From: Paenibacillus glacialis
Lineage (GTDB): Bacteria; Bacillota; Bacilli; Paenibacillales; Paenibacillaceae
Length of the DNA stretch: 64,000 bases
Assembly: GCF_001637205.1 (NCBI RefSeq)
Contig: NZ_LVJH01000016.1
Span: 62,001-126,000 of the forward strand
Direction of reading: 5' to 3'
Below, in pieces: positions 17,957 through 27,181 of this stretch (position 1 is the stretch's first letter; each line of letters begins with the position of its first letter). Made by a program: the position numbers and the translations under genes. Under the pieces are notes generated by a model. That model worked only from the letters and a program-made list of their open reading frames with translations, had not been told where the DNA came from and ran no database searches.

Positions 17957-19324
17957 TTAAAAGCCAGACAAAAAGCAACAATAATGAACAATTTGACTGA
18001 CGGATGGTCTTATTTTTTGCTCATTGAGTGGTGTGTTGTCATTCTTGGATGGTTTTGAGTTTACTTCGAGCATCCAAATCCGTCCTGCATTATCCATAGC
18101 GAGGTCGATCCCAAGCTCACCGAAATGGGATGGGATAGCATTATCAAGACCTTTAGCGATTTGCATAGAGGCCAATTTGAGATTGGCGTGAGCATTATTT
18201 TTAGAGGATAATGGCATGTTACTCTTGAAGACAGCATCCTTCACATTACTAAGGCTACCACCACGAGCCAGATTGGATACGAAGTGATTCCCCCCGGCTA
18301 TACGAGCCACAATGGATGTTACACTCCAGTGTCCGGAGGCATTTTTTTGTACTAATGCACGAAAATCTACAGGGTGTTTCCCATGATCGATAAGCGTTAA
18401 TCCTTGTTGGATTTGATAACGTGTACTTTTCATTTTTCCTGAAATATTAGTGAATAACTTGGGAAGAGTGGCATATATTTTCTTTTGTGTTCCGCCCATC
18501 GTGGTGGATAATGTATGGAAGGTACCATCTGATTGCTTAGAGATACGGATAATCCCTTTACCAAGGCTGCCTCGAATGGGTTTTAGGAATACAACAGAAT
18601 GCGTGGTACACATCTTCTTTAGAATCGCATAACCATTCAATAAGTGAGACTCCGGCATGTAACGCTGGAGATGTGCCTCTTTTTTTAATGCATCGAACAC
18701 TTCAGTTTTGTCGAGAAACTTTTCATTGAAAATGTGAGTCCCATGCAAGGATTTTACTTCCTTCATAAAATGCTGTACGCTTGGATTATTCTCCATTTTT
18801 CGCGATGTCAAACGATTATTTATGACATCTGCGATCGGCATTTGAGTCAGGCGCCAGCCTCCATCATAGATCCAGCCTTGAATCGTACTGGTACTTGATG
18901 TGATATGTTTTGGGGTGAAAAAGTAAACATGCGCCCCTTGCTTTTGGCAGGCATTGACAAGTTCACGACAGAACATTGAGATGGAACCAAACGGATTGTC
19001 AGGCACGTTAGGATGATCACGGCTGATCATGATGCCAATTAGAGGACCTAATCGCAGCGTCTTGCTTCCAGCGTGATAATGGATTTTTAATTCCGGGCGA
19101 GAGGGCAGCCCCATTTGCTTTGATAACGCTGCACTGATTCGCAGACCGCTATACTTGGGTACCGGTATTACGTTGATATCCTGTTTGAAGGAACCAAACG
19201 TCAATTGTAGAGGGCGATCCGTGGGTATTTTCCACCGTTTAACGAGTTTCTCACCCAACATAATTGCATTCGCCTGCACAATGCCCGGTTTGAATAGTTG
19301 GACCGATATCTTTTTTTTGGACAT
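17957..19324 (-). CDS. YheC/YheD-family spore coat-associated ATP-grasp protein (paralogue 5, long form)
   Basis: First gene of the minus-strand operon, 455 residues. An N-terminal ~90-residue domain (LQLTFGSFKQDINVIPV, LRISAALSKQMGL) is followed by the ATP-grasp part: RLGPLIGIMISRD, NNRLTSRKME, KPIRGSLGKGIIR, DFRALVQKN, MLEVNSKPSKND. Start 19324 (MSKKKIS) is chosen because AAGGAGA lies 7-8 bases upstream; the frame stays open to 19399 without a ribosome site. It is divergent from yheA, keeping the B. subtilis association of yheA with yheC and yheD. Confidence 0.9.
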   Translation of the reverse strand: MSKKKISVQLFKPGIVQANAIMLGEKLVKRWKIPTDRPLQLTFGSFKQDINVIPVPKYSGLRISAALSKQMGLPSRPELKIHYHAGSKTLRLGPLIGIMISRDHPNVPDNPFGSISMFCRELVNACQKQGAHVYFFTPKHITSSTSTIQGWIYDGGWRLTQMPIADVINNRLTSRKMENNPSVQHFMKEVKSLHGTHIFNEKFLDKTEVFDALKKEAHLQRYMPESHLLNGYAILKKMCTTHSVVFLKPIRGSLGKGIIRISKQSDGTFHTLSTTMGGTQKKIYATLPKLFTNISGKMKSTRYQIQQGLTLIDHGKHPVDFRALVQKNASGHWSVTSIVARIAGGNHFVSNLARGGSLSNVKDAVFKSNMPLSSKNNAHANLKLASMQIAKGLDNAIPSHFGELGIDLAMDNAGRIWMLEVNSKPSKNDNTPLNEQKIRPSVSQIVHYCCFLSGF

Positions 19325-19471
19325 CGTGGATCTCCTTCCAACAACAACTTGATGTCTTGAGTCATATTTGGACTGTGCATATTGCATGTAATTCATCATA
19401 TGAGGACATATATCCCTTGGTGATTGACCATTTTTCAGAATTGGAGAGTAATTTTAAAGGAGGAAACAACA

Positions 19472-19819
19472 ATGAACATTTATGACAAAACACACGAATT
19501 AGCGAAAGCTCTCAAAGAAAGTGAAGAGGTACTAGAGATCAACGCGGCTATGAGTTTAATTGACAAGGACCCTGAGGGAAAGAAAATGTTGGAAGACTTC
19601 CGTCAGCGTCAAATGGATCTTCAGCAACAAATGATGACAGGAGATATGCCTTCACCTGAAGAAATGGAGAAAATGGAGAAGCTGTTTGAAGTTCTCAGCC
19701 TAAATCTAAATATCCGTCGTTTGTTCGATGCAGAGCGTAGACTAAGTATCATCATTGAAGATGTAAATAAAATAATCTCAGAGAGCCTTCAGCATTTATA
19801 TGGTGGTTCAAATATCTAA
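19472..19819 (+). CDS. yheA: YlbF/YmcA-family protein YheA (UPF0342)
   Basis: A 115-residue all-alpha protein (NIYDKTHELAKALKESEEV at the start; DPEGKKMLEDFRQRQ; LFEVLSLNLNIRRLFDAERRL) typical of YheA in the YlbF/YmcA superfamily. Related YlbF and YmcA act with YaaT on RNase Y; the role of YheA itself is not known. AAAGGAGG lies 8 bases before the ATG at 19472; the frame is open to 19424 without a ribosome site there. Divergent from the YheC/D operon and followed by a terminator. Confidence 0.92.
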   Translation: MNIYDKTHELAKALKESEEVLEINAAMSLIDKDPEGKKMLEDFRQRQMDLQQQMMTGDMPSPEEMEKMEKLFEVLSLNLNIRRLFDAERRLSIIIEDVNKIISESLQHLYGGSNI

Positions 19820-19834
19820 TTAGTATTTTTAAAA

Positions 19835-19973
19835 ATATAAGAAAGTATAAGTTTCACTGGATAGAATGAACTAAAGTTTGCTCTGCCAAGTTCAATCCTT
19901 TCTAAGGAGAATCATGAATATGAGGGTTCGTCTTTAGTTCAATCTATATTGATACTCTACTTCTTATATTTCC
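19835..19973. repeat. AT-rich inverted repeat interrupted by the palindromic element
   Basis: Begins with ATATAAGAAAGTATAAGTTT (continuing CACT, to 19858) and ends with TACTCTACTTCTTATATTT. The uninterrupted counterpart is at 37620-37664, where the same left arm is joined directly to a similar right arm. Here the 89-bp palindromic element (19861-19949) lies between the two arms. Confidence 0.6.
19861..19949. repeat. palindromic intergenic element, copy 2
   Basis: Second copy of the element at 3149-3240. The right arm CTTTAGTTCAATCTATAT is identical; the left arm ATAGAATGAACTAAAG differs by one base. Interior blocks AGTTCAATC, TCATGAATAT and GGGTTCGT are shared. Conservation extends across the whole unit, not only the arms. 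Confidence 0.75.
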
Positions 19974-19974
19974 G

Positions 19975-20022
19975 AAGAGACGGATATCCTTCCTTAAGGG
20001 ATGGTGTATCCGTTTCTTTTTG
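19975..20022 (+). terminator. terminator after yheA
   Basis: AAGAGACGGATA (19975-19986) pairs with TATCCGTTTCTT (20007-20018) with one G-T pair, followed by TTTT. It lies about 155 bases after yheA, behind the repeats. Confidence 0.65.
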
Positions 20023-20107
20023 CAACTCTCGTATTTTGTTCTCATATTTCATCTGCAATCTTCATAGAATAGAAATATAGATTCGAATTGAAGGAGTTGC
20101 TTATGAG

Positions 20108-20392
20108 ATGAGAAAGAGAACAAAATTCAAGCATTTTATGTTTATGTTAATTGCATTAGGGATGTTAATTTATGCGATACCTAGTATTTCTTTTAATAAT
20201 GGGAATGGCTGGGTGTCGTTGTTCAGTGTTGTATGGGTTGCATTCTCTTTGCTAGTCATTGCCGCCCATTGGCATGTTATTCTGGGTGTAGATGAAGAGA
20301 AGAAGAAGGCACTTGAGCGTGTGAGACTGCTTAAGCTTCAACAGTGGCAATTGACATTGTCGGAAGAGTCGGAAAGAAGCAATGGTATGTAG
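20108..20392 (+). CDS. small membrane protein of unknown function
   Basis: A 94-residue protein with two predicted membrane segments (about residues 8-27 and 36-57) and a charged C-terminal tail (DEEKKKALERVRLLKLQQW). GAAGGAG lies about 14 bases before the ATG. I do not recognise the family. It is monocistronic and is followed by a terminator; neighbours give no functional hint. Confidence 0.65.
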   Translation: MRKRTKFKHFMFMLIALGMLIYAIPSISFNNGNGWVSLFSVVWVAFSLLVIAAHWHVILGVDEEKKKALERVRLLKLQQWQLTLSEESERSNGM

Positions 20393-20427
20393 GATTGTCT
20401 TGTTAGGATTACAATAGTATTTATCTA

Positions 20428-20470
20428 AAAAGCTTTGAGATTCTTCAAATGAATCTAAGAGCTTTTTTTT
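20428..20470 (+). terminator. terminator after the small membrane protein gene
   Basis: AAAGCTTTGAGATTC pairs with GAATCTAAGAGCTTT around a short loop, followed by a run of T to 20470. Confidence 0.8.
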
Positions 20471-20598
20471 GATGAAAGAAACGTCTATTTAACCCTCTCA
20501 GAGCGTGGTAACAGAGTAGTTAAAAAGTAGTATATTAAGAAAAATCCGTGATATAATAGGTACAGTGTAGTACAGATTTGAGTGCGGAGGTGTAACAG

Positions 20599-21933
20599 TT
20601 GGAGAATAGAGATGACACAGTCACGAAACACGAGCATTTGCTCCAATATATAGAGGGATTAAAAGTGGGAACGAAGATATCTGTGCGTAAGCTAGCTAAG
20701 GAAATGGGGGTTAGTGAGGGAACGGCCTATCGTGCAGTGAAGGAAGCTGAGAATTTAAGGATTGTCATCACCAAGGAACGAATTGGAACAATTCGAATAG
20801 AGAAGAAACCACGGAACATTTCTGACCAGCTAACGTTCTCTGACGTCGTAGATATCGTGGAGGGTCACGTCTTAGGAGGAGCTGAGGGGCTTCACAAGAA
20901 TCTCCACAAGTATGTGATTGGTGCGATGAAAATTGATGCCATGGCGAGATATATTGATGCAGGTAGTTTGCTCATCGTGGGTAATCGGGATGATGCTCAT
21001 TCTTTGGCTTTAGAACATGGTGCAGGTGTACTTATTACCGGTGGGTTTGGTATTAGCCTTGATGTTAAGAATTTAGCAGATCAACGTAACCTACCTATCT
21101 TTTCTTCACGTCATGATACATTTACAGTTGCTTCGATGATCAATCGGGCGATTTTTGATCGATTAATTAAGAAGAAGATTATGATTGTTGAGGATATTGT
21201 AGCAACGAAACCGAAGTTTAACTCTCTCAAAATAACGAGTACTGCACAGGAATGTAGAGAACTTGCAGAGCAATCTGGAGAACCAAGATATGCTGTCACG
21301 GATGAATGGAATCGGGTGATAGGTATCGTTAATATAAAAGATATGGTGGGTCTACCTGACGATCAGAGTATAGAGAAAGTGCTTATTCGTAATCCGATTA
21401 CGACGAGCTTACAGACATCTCTTGCATCCGCAGCTCAACACATGATGTGGGAGGGGATTGATTTCCTACCTATCGTGGATCGCAATCGTAAACTGATCGC
21501 AACAGTGAATCGCAAAGAAGTACTGCAAGCCATGAGAGATGCACAGCATCAACCCCAGCTAGGGGAAACGTTCGATCATTTAATATGGAATGGAATTGCT
21601 GAGGAGCGGGATCATGAAGGTCGGTTGTTTTTTCATGGTTTTATTACCCCTCAAATGGCGACCGATTTAGGTACAATTTCTGAAGGGGTATTAACTACAG
21701 TGATGACCCAAGCTGCGTTTAAATCTACGAAAGATATTTCGGGGAATGATTATGTGTTGGACAATATGTCTACTTATTTCTTACGACCTGTCCAGATTGA
21801 AGACCAGATTGTGATTATGCCGAAGCTGTTAGAAATGAGTCGTAGAACTTGTAAAATAGAAATTGAAATGATCCATGAAGACACCTTAGTATCTAAAGCC
21901 GTTATGACGTTACAGTCTATTGAACATGGGTAG
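20599..21933 (+). CDS. ytoI: DRTGG/CBS/hotdog-domain protein YtoI
   Basis: A 444-residue multidomain protein. Residues ~15-65 are a helix-turn-helix (KISVRKLAKEMGVSEGTAYRAVKEAE); a DRTGG domain follows (about 75-180, with HGAGVLITGGF); two CBS motifs (about 195-310); and a C-terminal hotdog thioesterase-like domain (about 325-440). Architecture and length match YtoI of Bacillus. CBS domains often sense adenine nucleotides; role unknown, possibly a regulator. TTG start with GGAGGTG upstream. In B. subtilis ytoI and ytpI are neighbours, as here. Confidence 0.9.
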   Translation: MENRDDTVTKHEHLLQYIEGLKVGTKISVRKLAKEMGVSEGTAYRAVKEAENLRIVITKERIGTIRIEKKPRNISDQLTFSDVVDIVEGHVLGGAEGLHKNLHKYVIGAMKIDAMARYIDAGSLLIVGNRDDAHSLALEHGAGVLITGGFGISLDVKNLADQRNLPIFSSRHDTFTVASMINRAIFDRLIKKKIMIVEDIVATKPKFNSLKITSTAQECRELAEQSGEPRYAVTDEWNRVIGIVNIKDMVGLPDDQSIEKVLIRNPITTSLQTSLASAAQHMMWEGIDFLPIVDRNRKLIATVNRKEVLQAMRDAQHQPQLGETFDHLIWNGIAEERDHEGRLFFHGFITPQMATDLGTISEGVLTTVMTQAAFKSTKDISGNDYVLDNMSTYFLRPVQIEDQIVIMPKLLEMSRRTCKIEIEMIHEDTLVSKAVMTLQSIEHG

Positions 21934-21962
21934 GTAACAGGGGTTATTCATAAGTTAAGTTA

Positions 21963-22286
21963 CTAATCTTTATGAATTAAGATCTGACTTCTTTGATAGG
22001 CGTAATATTTGCGGTTTCGTAGTCCGGCAAATATATTGAATGCACCTAAGACTAAGAATAACGCTTCCACAACGATAGATAGTGTAGATCCACGGAAGAT
22101 GAACATGAAGACAATGGACATCATCATGAGCATGATGCCCATTAATATATTTGTATTAGCACCATAAAGTCCTCTATCCGTTGGATCGGAAGAACGGTGT
22201 GAACGTATGCTGTAGTAGGCAGATGTAATACAAGTTACTACCAATAGTATAAACAAAATGTATTTAATAACAGTAATCATGACCAC
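21963..22286 (-). CDS. ytpI: YtpI-like membrane protein
   Basis: A 107-residue protein with three predicted membrane segments (about residues 4-22, 44-62, 67-87) and a basic tail. Length, topology and position between ytoI and ytrI match YtpI. Function is unknown. A second ATG two codons in is an equally plausible start. It is convergent with ytoI, 29 bases apart. Confidence 0.8.
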   Translation of the reverse strand: MVMITVIKYILFILLVVTCITSAYYSIRSHRSSDPTDRGLYGANTNILMGIMLMMMSIVFMFIFRGSTLSIVVEALFLVLGAFNIFAGLRNRKYYAYQRSQILIHKD

Positions 22287-22341
22287 TTTTCACTCCTTAA
22301 ACAAATGACAAATTTGCTTGTATTGTATCATGAATGGGTTG

Positions 22342-22830
22342 TTAACGCACAGAAGGATTCGTAATAGATATCCAAATTTGCAATACACTTTCGGCAACAA
22401 GCATCGTTTTGATATGAATGGCATAATTTTTCTCTCGTACCGTATACATCTTACGGTCTAGGAGTGTTCTAGCAATTTTACTATCTGTATCAATTTCATA
22501 CACACTTCGGCCTCGAAGTACTTCGATATCATCACCCACCTGAACGAGAATTTCCTTTACAATGATGGAATCTAGTGGAGGGTCTTGTTGTTCTGCACGT
22601 ATTTTAATCTCCTTGATGACGGTTTGCTGATTACTATATTTCTTCAGCGTTTTAATATCATCTTCGAATTGTTTCTTCTGAATTTGTAAATCTTGGTTCT
22701 CCTGCCAGAGTTGGTTGTAGCTAGCATGAAATATAGCATTATATAATATGCTTCCTAGAACCATACCTAGTACAAGGATGGAAGTTGTTTTTGAGAATGC
22801 GAGAATACGACTGATGGAAGGGATTCGCAT
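22342..22830 (-). CDS. ytrI: sporulation membrane protein YtrI
   Basis: A 162-residue protein with one N-terminal membrane segment (about residues 14-33), a coiled-coil stretch (QENQDLQIQKKQFEDDIKTLKKYSN) and a C-terminal domain. Position directly after ytrH and before dnaE on the other strand matches B. subtilis ytrI. YtrH and YtrI are sigma-E-dependent proteins needed for efficient sporulation. It follows ytrH by two bases, so they form an operon. Confidence 0.87.
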   Translation of the reverse strand: MRIPSISRILAFSKTTSILVLGMVLGSILYNAIFHASYNQLWQENQDLQIQKKQFEDDIKTLKKYSNQQTVIKEIKIRAEQQDPPLDSIIVKEILVQVGDDIEVLRGRSVYEIDTDSKIARTLLDRKMYTVREKNYAIHIKTMLVAESVLQIWISITNPSVR

Positions 22831-22832
22831 GA

Positions 22833-23159
22833 TTATTTCCTACCAGTACATATCCATTTGACTAATTCACTACCCGTATGAGCGCCTAGAAAGGCAAACA
22901 AGAGAAATAGAATTTGTTTGATCGCAGGCGATAAATGGCCACCAAAGAAGTTGCTTTCGATGACGCGCATAGGGTCGATGGTTCCACCTACAGCTGCTGC
23001 GAGCGCCCAAATCTTAATTCTGTCTGCTATTTCAAGCATAGTTTGTGTGGGTGGCTGCAAGGAAATAACTGCTCCTATACCTCCAACCATCGCACCTCCG
23101 AGAACAATACCGAAGGCAATACAGAAATCCAAAATGGCTTTTGATAAGAAAGTACTCAT
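22833..23159 (-). CDS. ytrH: sporulation membrane protein YtrH
   Basis: A 108-residue, strongly hydrophobic protein (three membrane segments; FCIAFGIVLGGAMVGGIGAV at the start) matching YtrH. The ATG at 23159 (MSTFLSKAILDF) is chosen because AAAGGGG lies upstream; the longer frame to 23183 adds a charged leader without a ribosome site. Divergent from dnaE as in B. subtilis. It acts in the mother-cell membrane during sporulation by family knowledge. Confidence 0.9.
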   Translation of the reverse strand: MSTFLSKAILDFCIAFGIVLGGAMVGGIGAVISLQPPTQTMLEIADRIKIWALAAAVGGTIDPMRVIESNFFGGHLSPAIKQILFLLFAFLGAHTGSELVKWICTGRK

Positions 23160-23337
23160 GAATTTATCCCCTTTCTTGAACAATGGTTTGGAATAACGCT
23201 TGTCCTGTCCTTTTATTCATATATTAGAGCGGATCATCCTTGCTATAATCCATTCTATGGGCGTTGCCTAAGGTAATATGATAAAATAAGAGAAAGAACT
23301 TTTAAAAAAAGAACTTGCGGTGAAAGGGTGGGCGGAC

Positions 23338-26300
23338 ATGACTTCATTTGTGCATCTACATGTTCATAGTGAATTTAGCCTCCTGGACGGAGCCGCACGT
23401 ATAACGGATCTCGTGCAACAGGCTGCGGATTTAGGAATGAAGTCGTTGGCTTTAACTGACCATGGGGTTATGTACGGTGCAGTTCCGTTCTATAAGGCTT
23501 GTAAAAATAAAGGTATTAAACCGATTATTGGCTGTGAAGCTTATTTCACTTCAGGGTCACGTAAAGAGAGAGGTAGCCGTAAGGATCAGCCGATCTATCA
23601 TTTAATTCTGCTAGCGAAGAACGAGGTAGGCTACCGAAATCTGATGAAGCTATGCTCCATTGGACATTTAGAAGGATTTCACTATAAACCAAGAATAGAT
23701 TTAGAATCACTTCGAACACATAACGAAGGAATTATTTGCCTGAGTGCATGTTTAGGTGGAGAGGTCCCGCAACATATAATACATGGCAGGTATGAAGAGG
23801 CACGAAAGGCCGCGCTACGGTTTAAGGATATATTTGGTGATGATTTCTATTTGGAACTACAGGATCACGGAATATCTGAACAGAAACGGGTTAATCCTCA
23901 GCTTATGCAACTTAGTGAAGAGACGGGTATTCCTTTAGTAGTGACAAACGATGTTCATTATCTTCAGCGTGAGGATGCTGAGGTACAAGATGTGCTTATC
24001 TGTATCGGAACAGGAAAAACGGTGGATGATGAGCAACGGCTGCGTATCCCAACAGACCAGTTATACTTCAAAAGTGGGGAGGAAATGGCTCGCTTATTTC
24101 CTCATGTTCAAGAGGCAATTCTCAATACAGTTGTTATCGCAGATAAGTGTCAGCTAGAGCTTGAATTCGATCGTTCAATACTGCCCGAGTACAGCCCTCT
24201 TCCTGTTGGGGTGACTTCTGAGCAATATTTACATGCATTATGTTCGGAAGGCTTGGTTGCCAGGTATGAGAAGACAGATAGGTGGCATGATGCGGAAGCA
24301 AGGCGCGAGTTAGAAGAACGGCTTTCCTACGAACTTGGGGTTATTGGGAGTATGGGATTTGCTGACTACTTTCTTATCGTGTGGGACTTTATTGCTTACT
24401 CTCACAGACAAGGCATTGCAGTAGGACCTGGACGTGGATCATCTGCAGGAAGTATTGTGGCGTACGTATTACAGATTACGAATGTGGACCCTATGAAGTA
24501 TCATTTGCTCTTTGAGCGATTCTTAAATCCTGAACGGATAACCATGCCAGATATAGATATCGACTTCAGTGATGAACGGCGAGATGAAGTCATTGAATAT
24601 GTGGTAGATAAGTATGGTCGTGAACATGTTGCACAGATCATAACATTTGGAACGATGGCTGCTCGAGCTGCAGTTAGGGATGTAGGAAGAGCGTTAAATA
24701 TACCCTTCGGGGATGTGGATAAGACGGCTAAACTTATTCCCAACCAACTAGGTATTCACATTGATCGAGCTATGGAAGTAAGCGAAGATCTCAAGAAATT
24801 GTATGATGCTGGCGGTAAAATACGTGAGATGTTGGACATGGCAATGAAGGTTGAAGGAATGCCGCGGCATTCATCCACGCATGCCGCCGGTGTCGTCATC
24901 TCCCGCGATCCTTTGACGGATGTTGTTCCTTTGCAAGAGGGTAGTGATAAGACGGCACTCACACAGTATTCAATGGAGCATTTGGAGAGTATCGGTCTGT
25001 TAAAGATGGACTTTCTTGGACTTAGAACGCTCTCCATCATAGAGCGGACAATGAATTGGATTGGGGAAATGACAGGGAATATACCTGATTTCGATCTCAT
25101 TGCGGATAATGATGCAAAGACATACGAAATGCTTGGGCATGGAGATACAACCGGTGTGTTCCAAATGGAGTCAGCAGGTGTGAGACGTGTATTGAAGGAT
25201 TTGAAGCCTTCAGCGTTCGAGGATGTTATTTCTGTTCTTGCACTTTATCGTCCAGGTCCGATGGAGTTTATCCCTAAATTCATTCAAGCGAAGCACGGAT
25301 TATTGCAGGTGGAATATCCCCATGAAGATCTGGAACCGATCCTGAAAGATACGTATGGTATTATTGTATATCAAGAACAAATAATGAAGATTGCATCTAC
25401 AATGGCTGGATTTTCATTAGGAGAGTCGGATCTGTTACGGCGTGCAGTTTCTAAGAAAAAGCGGGAAGTGTTGGACCGCGAAAGAAGTCATTTCGTGGAA
25501 GGAAGTTTGAATCAAGAATATACAGAAGAAGAAGCTAATAAAGTCTACGATATGATCGTGAGATTCGCAGATTATGGGTTCCCACGAGCACATGCCACAG
25601 CTTATGGCGTACTTGCTTTCCAAACAGCGTATTTAAAGGCACATTATCCTGTACAATTTATGGCTTCTATGTTGACAGCTGTCATGGGGAATCATCGGAA
25701 AGTAGCTGAGTACGTGTTAGAGTGCCGTCGGATGATTATAGGCGTATTATCTCCGGATGTTAATGAAAGTGGTGTGCTCTTTACTCCAGTACCCGTACCG
25801 ACATTGGCACAGGATAAGATTGGTGAAGGGCAGGCAGATTCTGGCCATATCCGATTCGGATTAGGTGCGGTGAAGAATGTAGGAACCCAAGCTGTAGAGA
25901 ATATTATGTTTATTAGGAAAGACAAGCCATTTGAGAGTCTTCTTGATTTCTGCAGACGTATCGATCTTAGGGTGTGTAACAAAAGAGTGATTGAATCACT
26001 TATTCAAGCGGGTGCCTTCGATTCGTTACCTGGACATCGAGCTCAATTGCTAGCGATGTTAGATGAAACGGTTGAAGCTGCATTGAAGTGGCGTAAGGAT
26101 CGTGATGATTTACAAATTCAAATGTTTGATTTCGTAGAGAGTGCGAATTGGGACATTGCTTATCCAGATATATCGCCGTATACCGTAGGTCAGCAATTAG
26201 AATTGGAGCGAGAATTACTCGGATTGTATCTGTCTGGGCATCCACTTGATGATTATGAGAATCTACTTAATCAGACGACAGGCGTTGATCGTCTAATGGA

Positions 26301-27015
26301 TCTCAGTGAACTACCTGATGACACCCTCTCAGTTGTTGTAGGTATGGTTGTTTCAATCAAAACAATTATGACTAAGCAGGGGAAGGCTATGGCCTTCATG
26401 GAGTGTGAGGACCAAATAGAGCGCTGTGAAGTGGTCTTATTTCCTGAGGTATGGAAACGTAGCTCTAAATACATTGAGAAAGGTGCATTACTTGCCTTGA
26501 GAGCTAAAGTACAGCAACAGGATGAAGGGTTTAAGCTACTGGCGGAGGAAATTGTGCCGTTAGATTCTATAGGGTTGGAACAGTTGGTTAAGCGTAAGAA
26601 TAATGCTCGAATAGGGAGTGAGAAACCAAGAGTACGAACTTTATCGCAGGCTAGTACTCTTGGAACAACGGCAAGCGTAGCGAAACCGGATAATCTCATG
26701 AATAAACCGAATGCTTCACCATCAGAGATCTCATCAGAAGTTCCTAAGGATACTTCCGTTGAGAGAGAGCGCTCGAAGAGCGTAGTCGAGCAGCGTGTGT
26801 TCGTAAAGATTAGCACGCAGGCCGAGAATGCTCAGTTGCTAATCGGGTTAAAAGAATTGTTTCAGAAGCATCCAGGATCGGTAGCGACGGTACTTTTCTA
26901 TGAGCAAAGTCAGAAATTGCTTGCTCTAAGTGATCTTTACCGAATTAAACCTTCTCCAGAGCTGTTTGAAGAGATGGAACAAATGTTAGGTCTGGGTAGC
27001 GTACGAATTAAATAA
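23338..27015 (+). CDS. dnaE: DNA polymerase III subunit alpha DnaE
   Basis: A 1225-residue replicative polymerase. It has an N-terminal PHP domain (HLHVHSEFSLLDG at residues 6-18; LTDHGVMYG), the palm with GPGRGSSAGS and catalytic PDIDIDFSDERR (about residues 400-412), the finger/tau-binding region, a helix-hairpin-helix and an OB-fold in the last third (about 980-1070). In Firmicutes with PolC, DnaE extends RNA primers on the lagging strand. ATG 23338 follows GAAAGGGTGG; the in-frame GTG at 23320 is less likely. Residues ~1080-1150 are a low-complexity linker. Confidence 0.97.
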   Translation: MTSFVHLHVHSEFSLLDGAARITDLVQQAADLGMKSLALTDHGVMYGAVPFYKACKNKGIKPIIGCEAYFTSGSRKERGSRKDQPIYHLILLAKNEVGYRNLMKLCSIGHLEGFHYKPRIDLESLRTHNEGIICLSACLGGEVPQHIIHGRYEEARKAALRFKDIFGDDFYLELQDHGISEQKRVNPQLMQLSEETGIPLVVTNDVHYLQREDAEVQDVLICIGTGKTVDDEQRLRIPTDQLYFKSGEEMARLFPHVQEAILNTVVIADKCQLELEFDRSILPEYSPLPVGVTSEQYLHALCSEGLVARYEKTDRWHDAEARRELEERLSYELGVIGSMGFADYFLIVWDFIAYSHRQGIAVGPGRGSSAGSIVAYVLQITNVDPMKYHLLFERFLNPERITMPDIDIDFSDERRDEVIEYVVDKYGREHVAQIITFGTMAARAAVRDVGRALNIPFGDVDKTAKLIPNQLGIHIDRAMEVSEDLKKLYDAGGKIREMLDMAMKVEGMPRHSSTHAAGVVISRDPLTDVVPLQEGSDKTALTQYSMEHLESIGLLKMDFLGLRTLSIIERTMNWIGEMTGNIPDFDLIADNDAKTYEMLGHGDTTGVFQMESAGVRRVLKDLKPSAFEDVISVLALYRPGPMEFIPKFIQAKHGLLQVEYPHEDLEPILKDTYGIIVYQEQIMKIASTMAGFSLGESDLLRRAVSKKKREVLDRERSHFVEGSLNQEYTEEEANKVYDMIVRFADYGFPRAHATAYGVLAFQTAYLKAHYPVQFMASMLTAVMGNHRKVAEYVLECRRMIIGVLSPDVNESGVLFTPVPVPTLAQDKIGEGQADSGHIRFGLGAVKNVGTQAVENIMFIRKDKPFESLLDFCRRIDLRVCNKRVIESLIQAGAFDSLPGHRAQLLAMLDETVEAALKWRKDRDDLQIQMFDFVESANWDIAYPDISPYTVGQQLELERELLGLYLSGHPLDDYENLLNQTTGVDRLMDLSELPDDTLSVVVGMVVSIKTIMTKQGKAMAFMECEDQIERCEVVLFPEVWKRSSKYIEKGALLALRAKVQQQDEGFKLLAEEIVPLDSIGLEQLVKRKNNARIGSEKPRVRTLSQASTLGTTASVAKPDNLMNKPNASPSEISSEVPKDTSVERERSKSVVEQRVFVKISTQAENAQLLIGLKELFQKHPGSVATVLFYEQSQKLLALSDLYRIKPSPELFEEMEQMLGLGSVRIK

Positions 27016-27181
27016 ACAGCCTAAGAATCCCGAATCTATGAAATTCTATTGTGTTTAATTGTAAATCACGAACTTTTCGAATGGCTCCTGCATACACTTA
27101 GGAACACCTAAGAATTCAACCTTAGCGAACAAGGCCATATGCCCTTGCTAGCACTTAGGTAATAGGTATGCGGGGGGACTA
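27016..27181. other. dnaE-pgpA spacer with repeated CTTAGG/CCTAAG motifs
   Basis: Contains CTTAGG-AACA-CCTAAG, a CAAGG...CCTTG pair, and an outer GCATAC...GTATGC pair spanning about 27093-27175. No T-run follows, so it is not a normal terminator. It might fold in the pgpA leader; no known riboswitch class was recognised. Confidence 0.35.
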
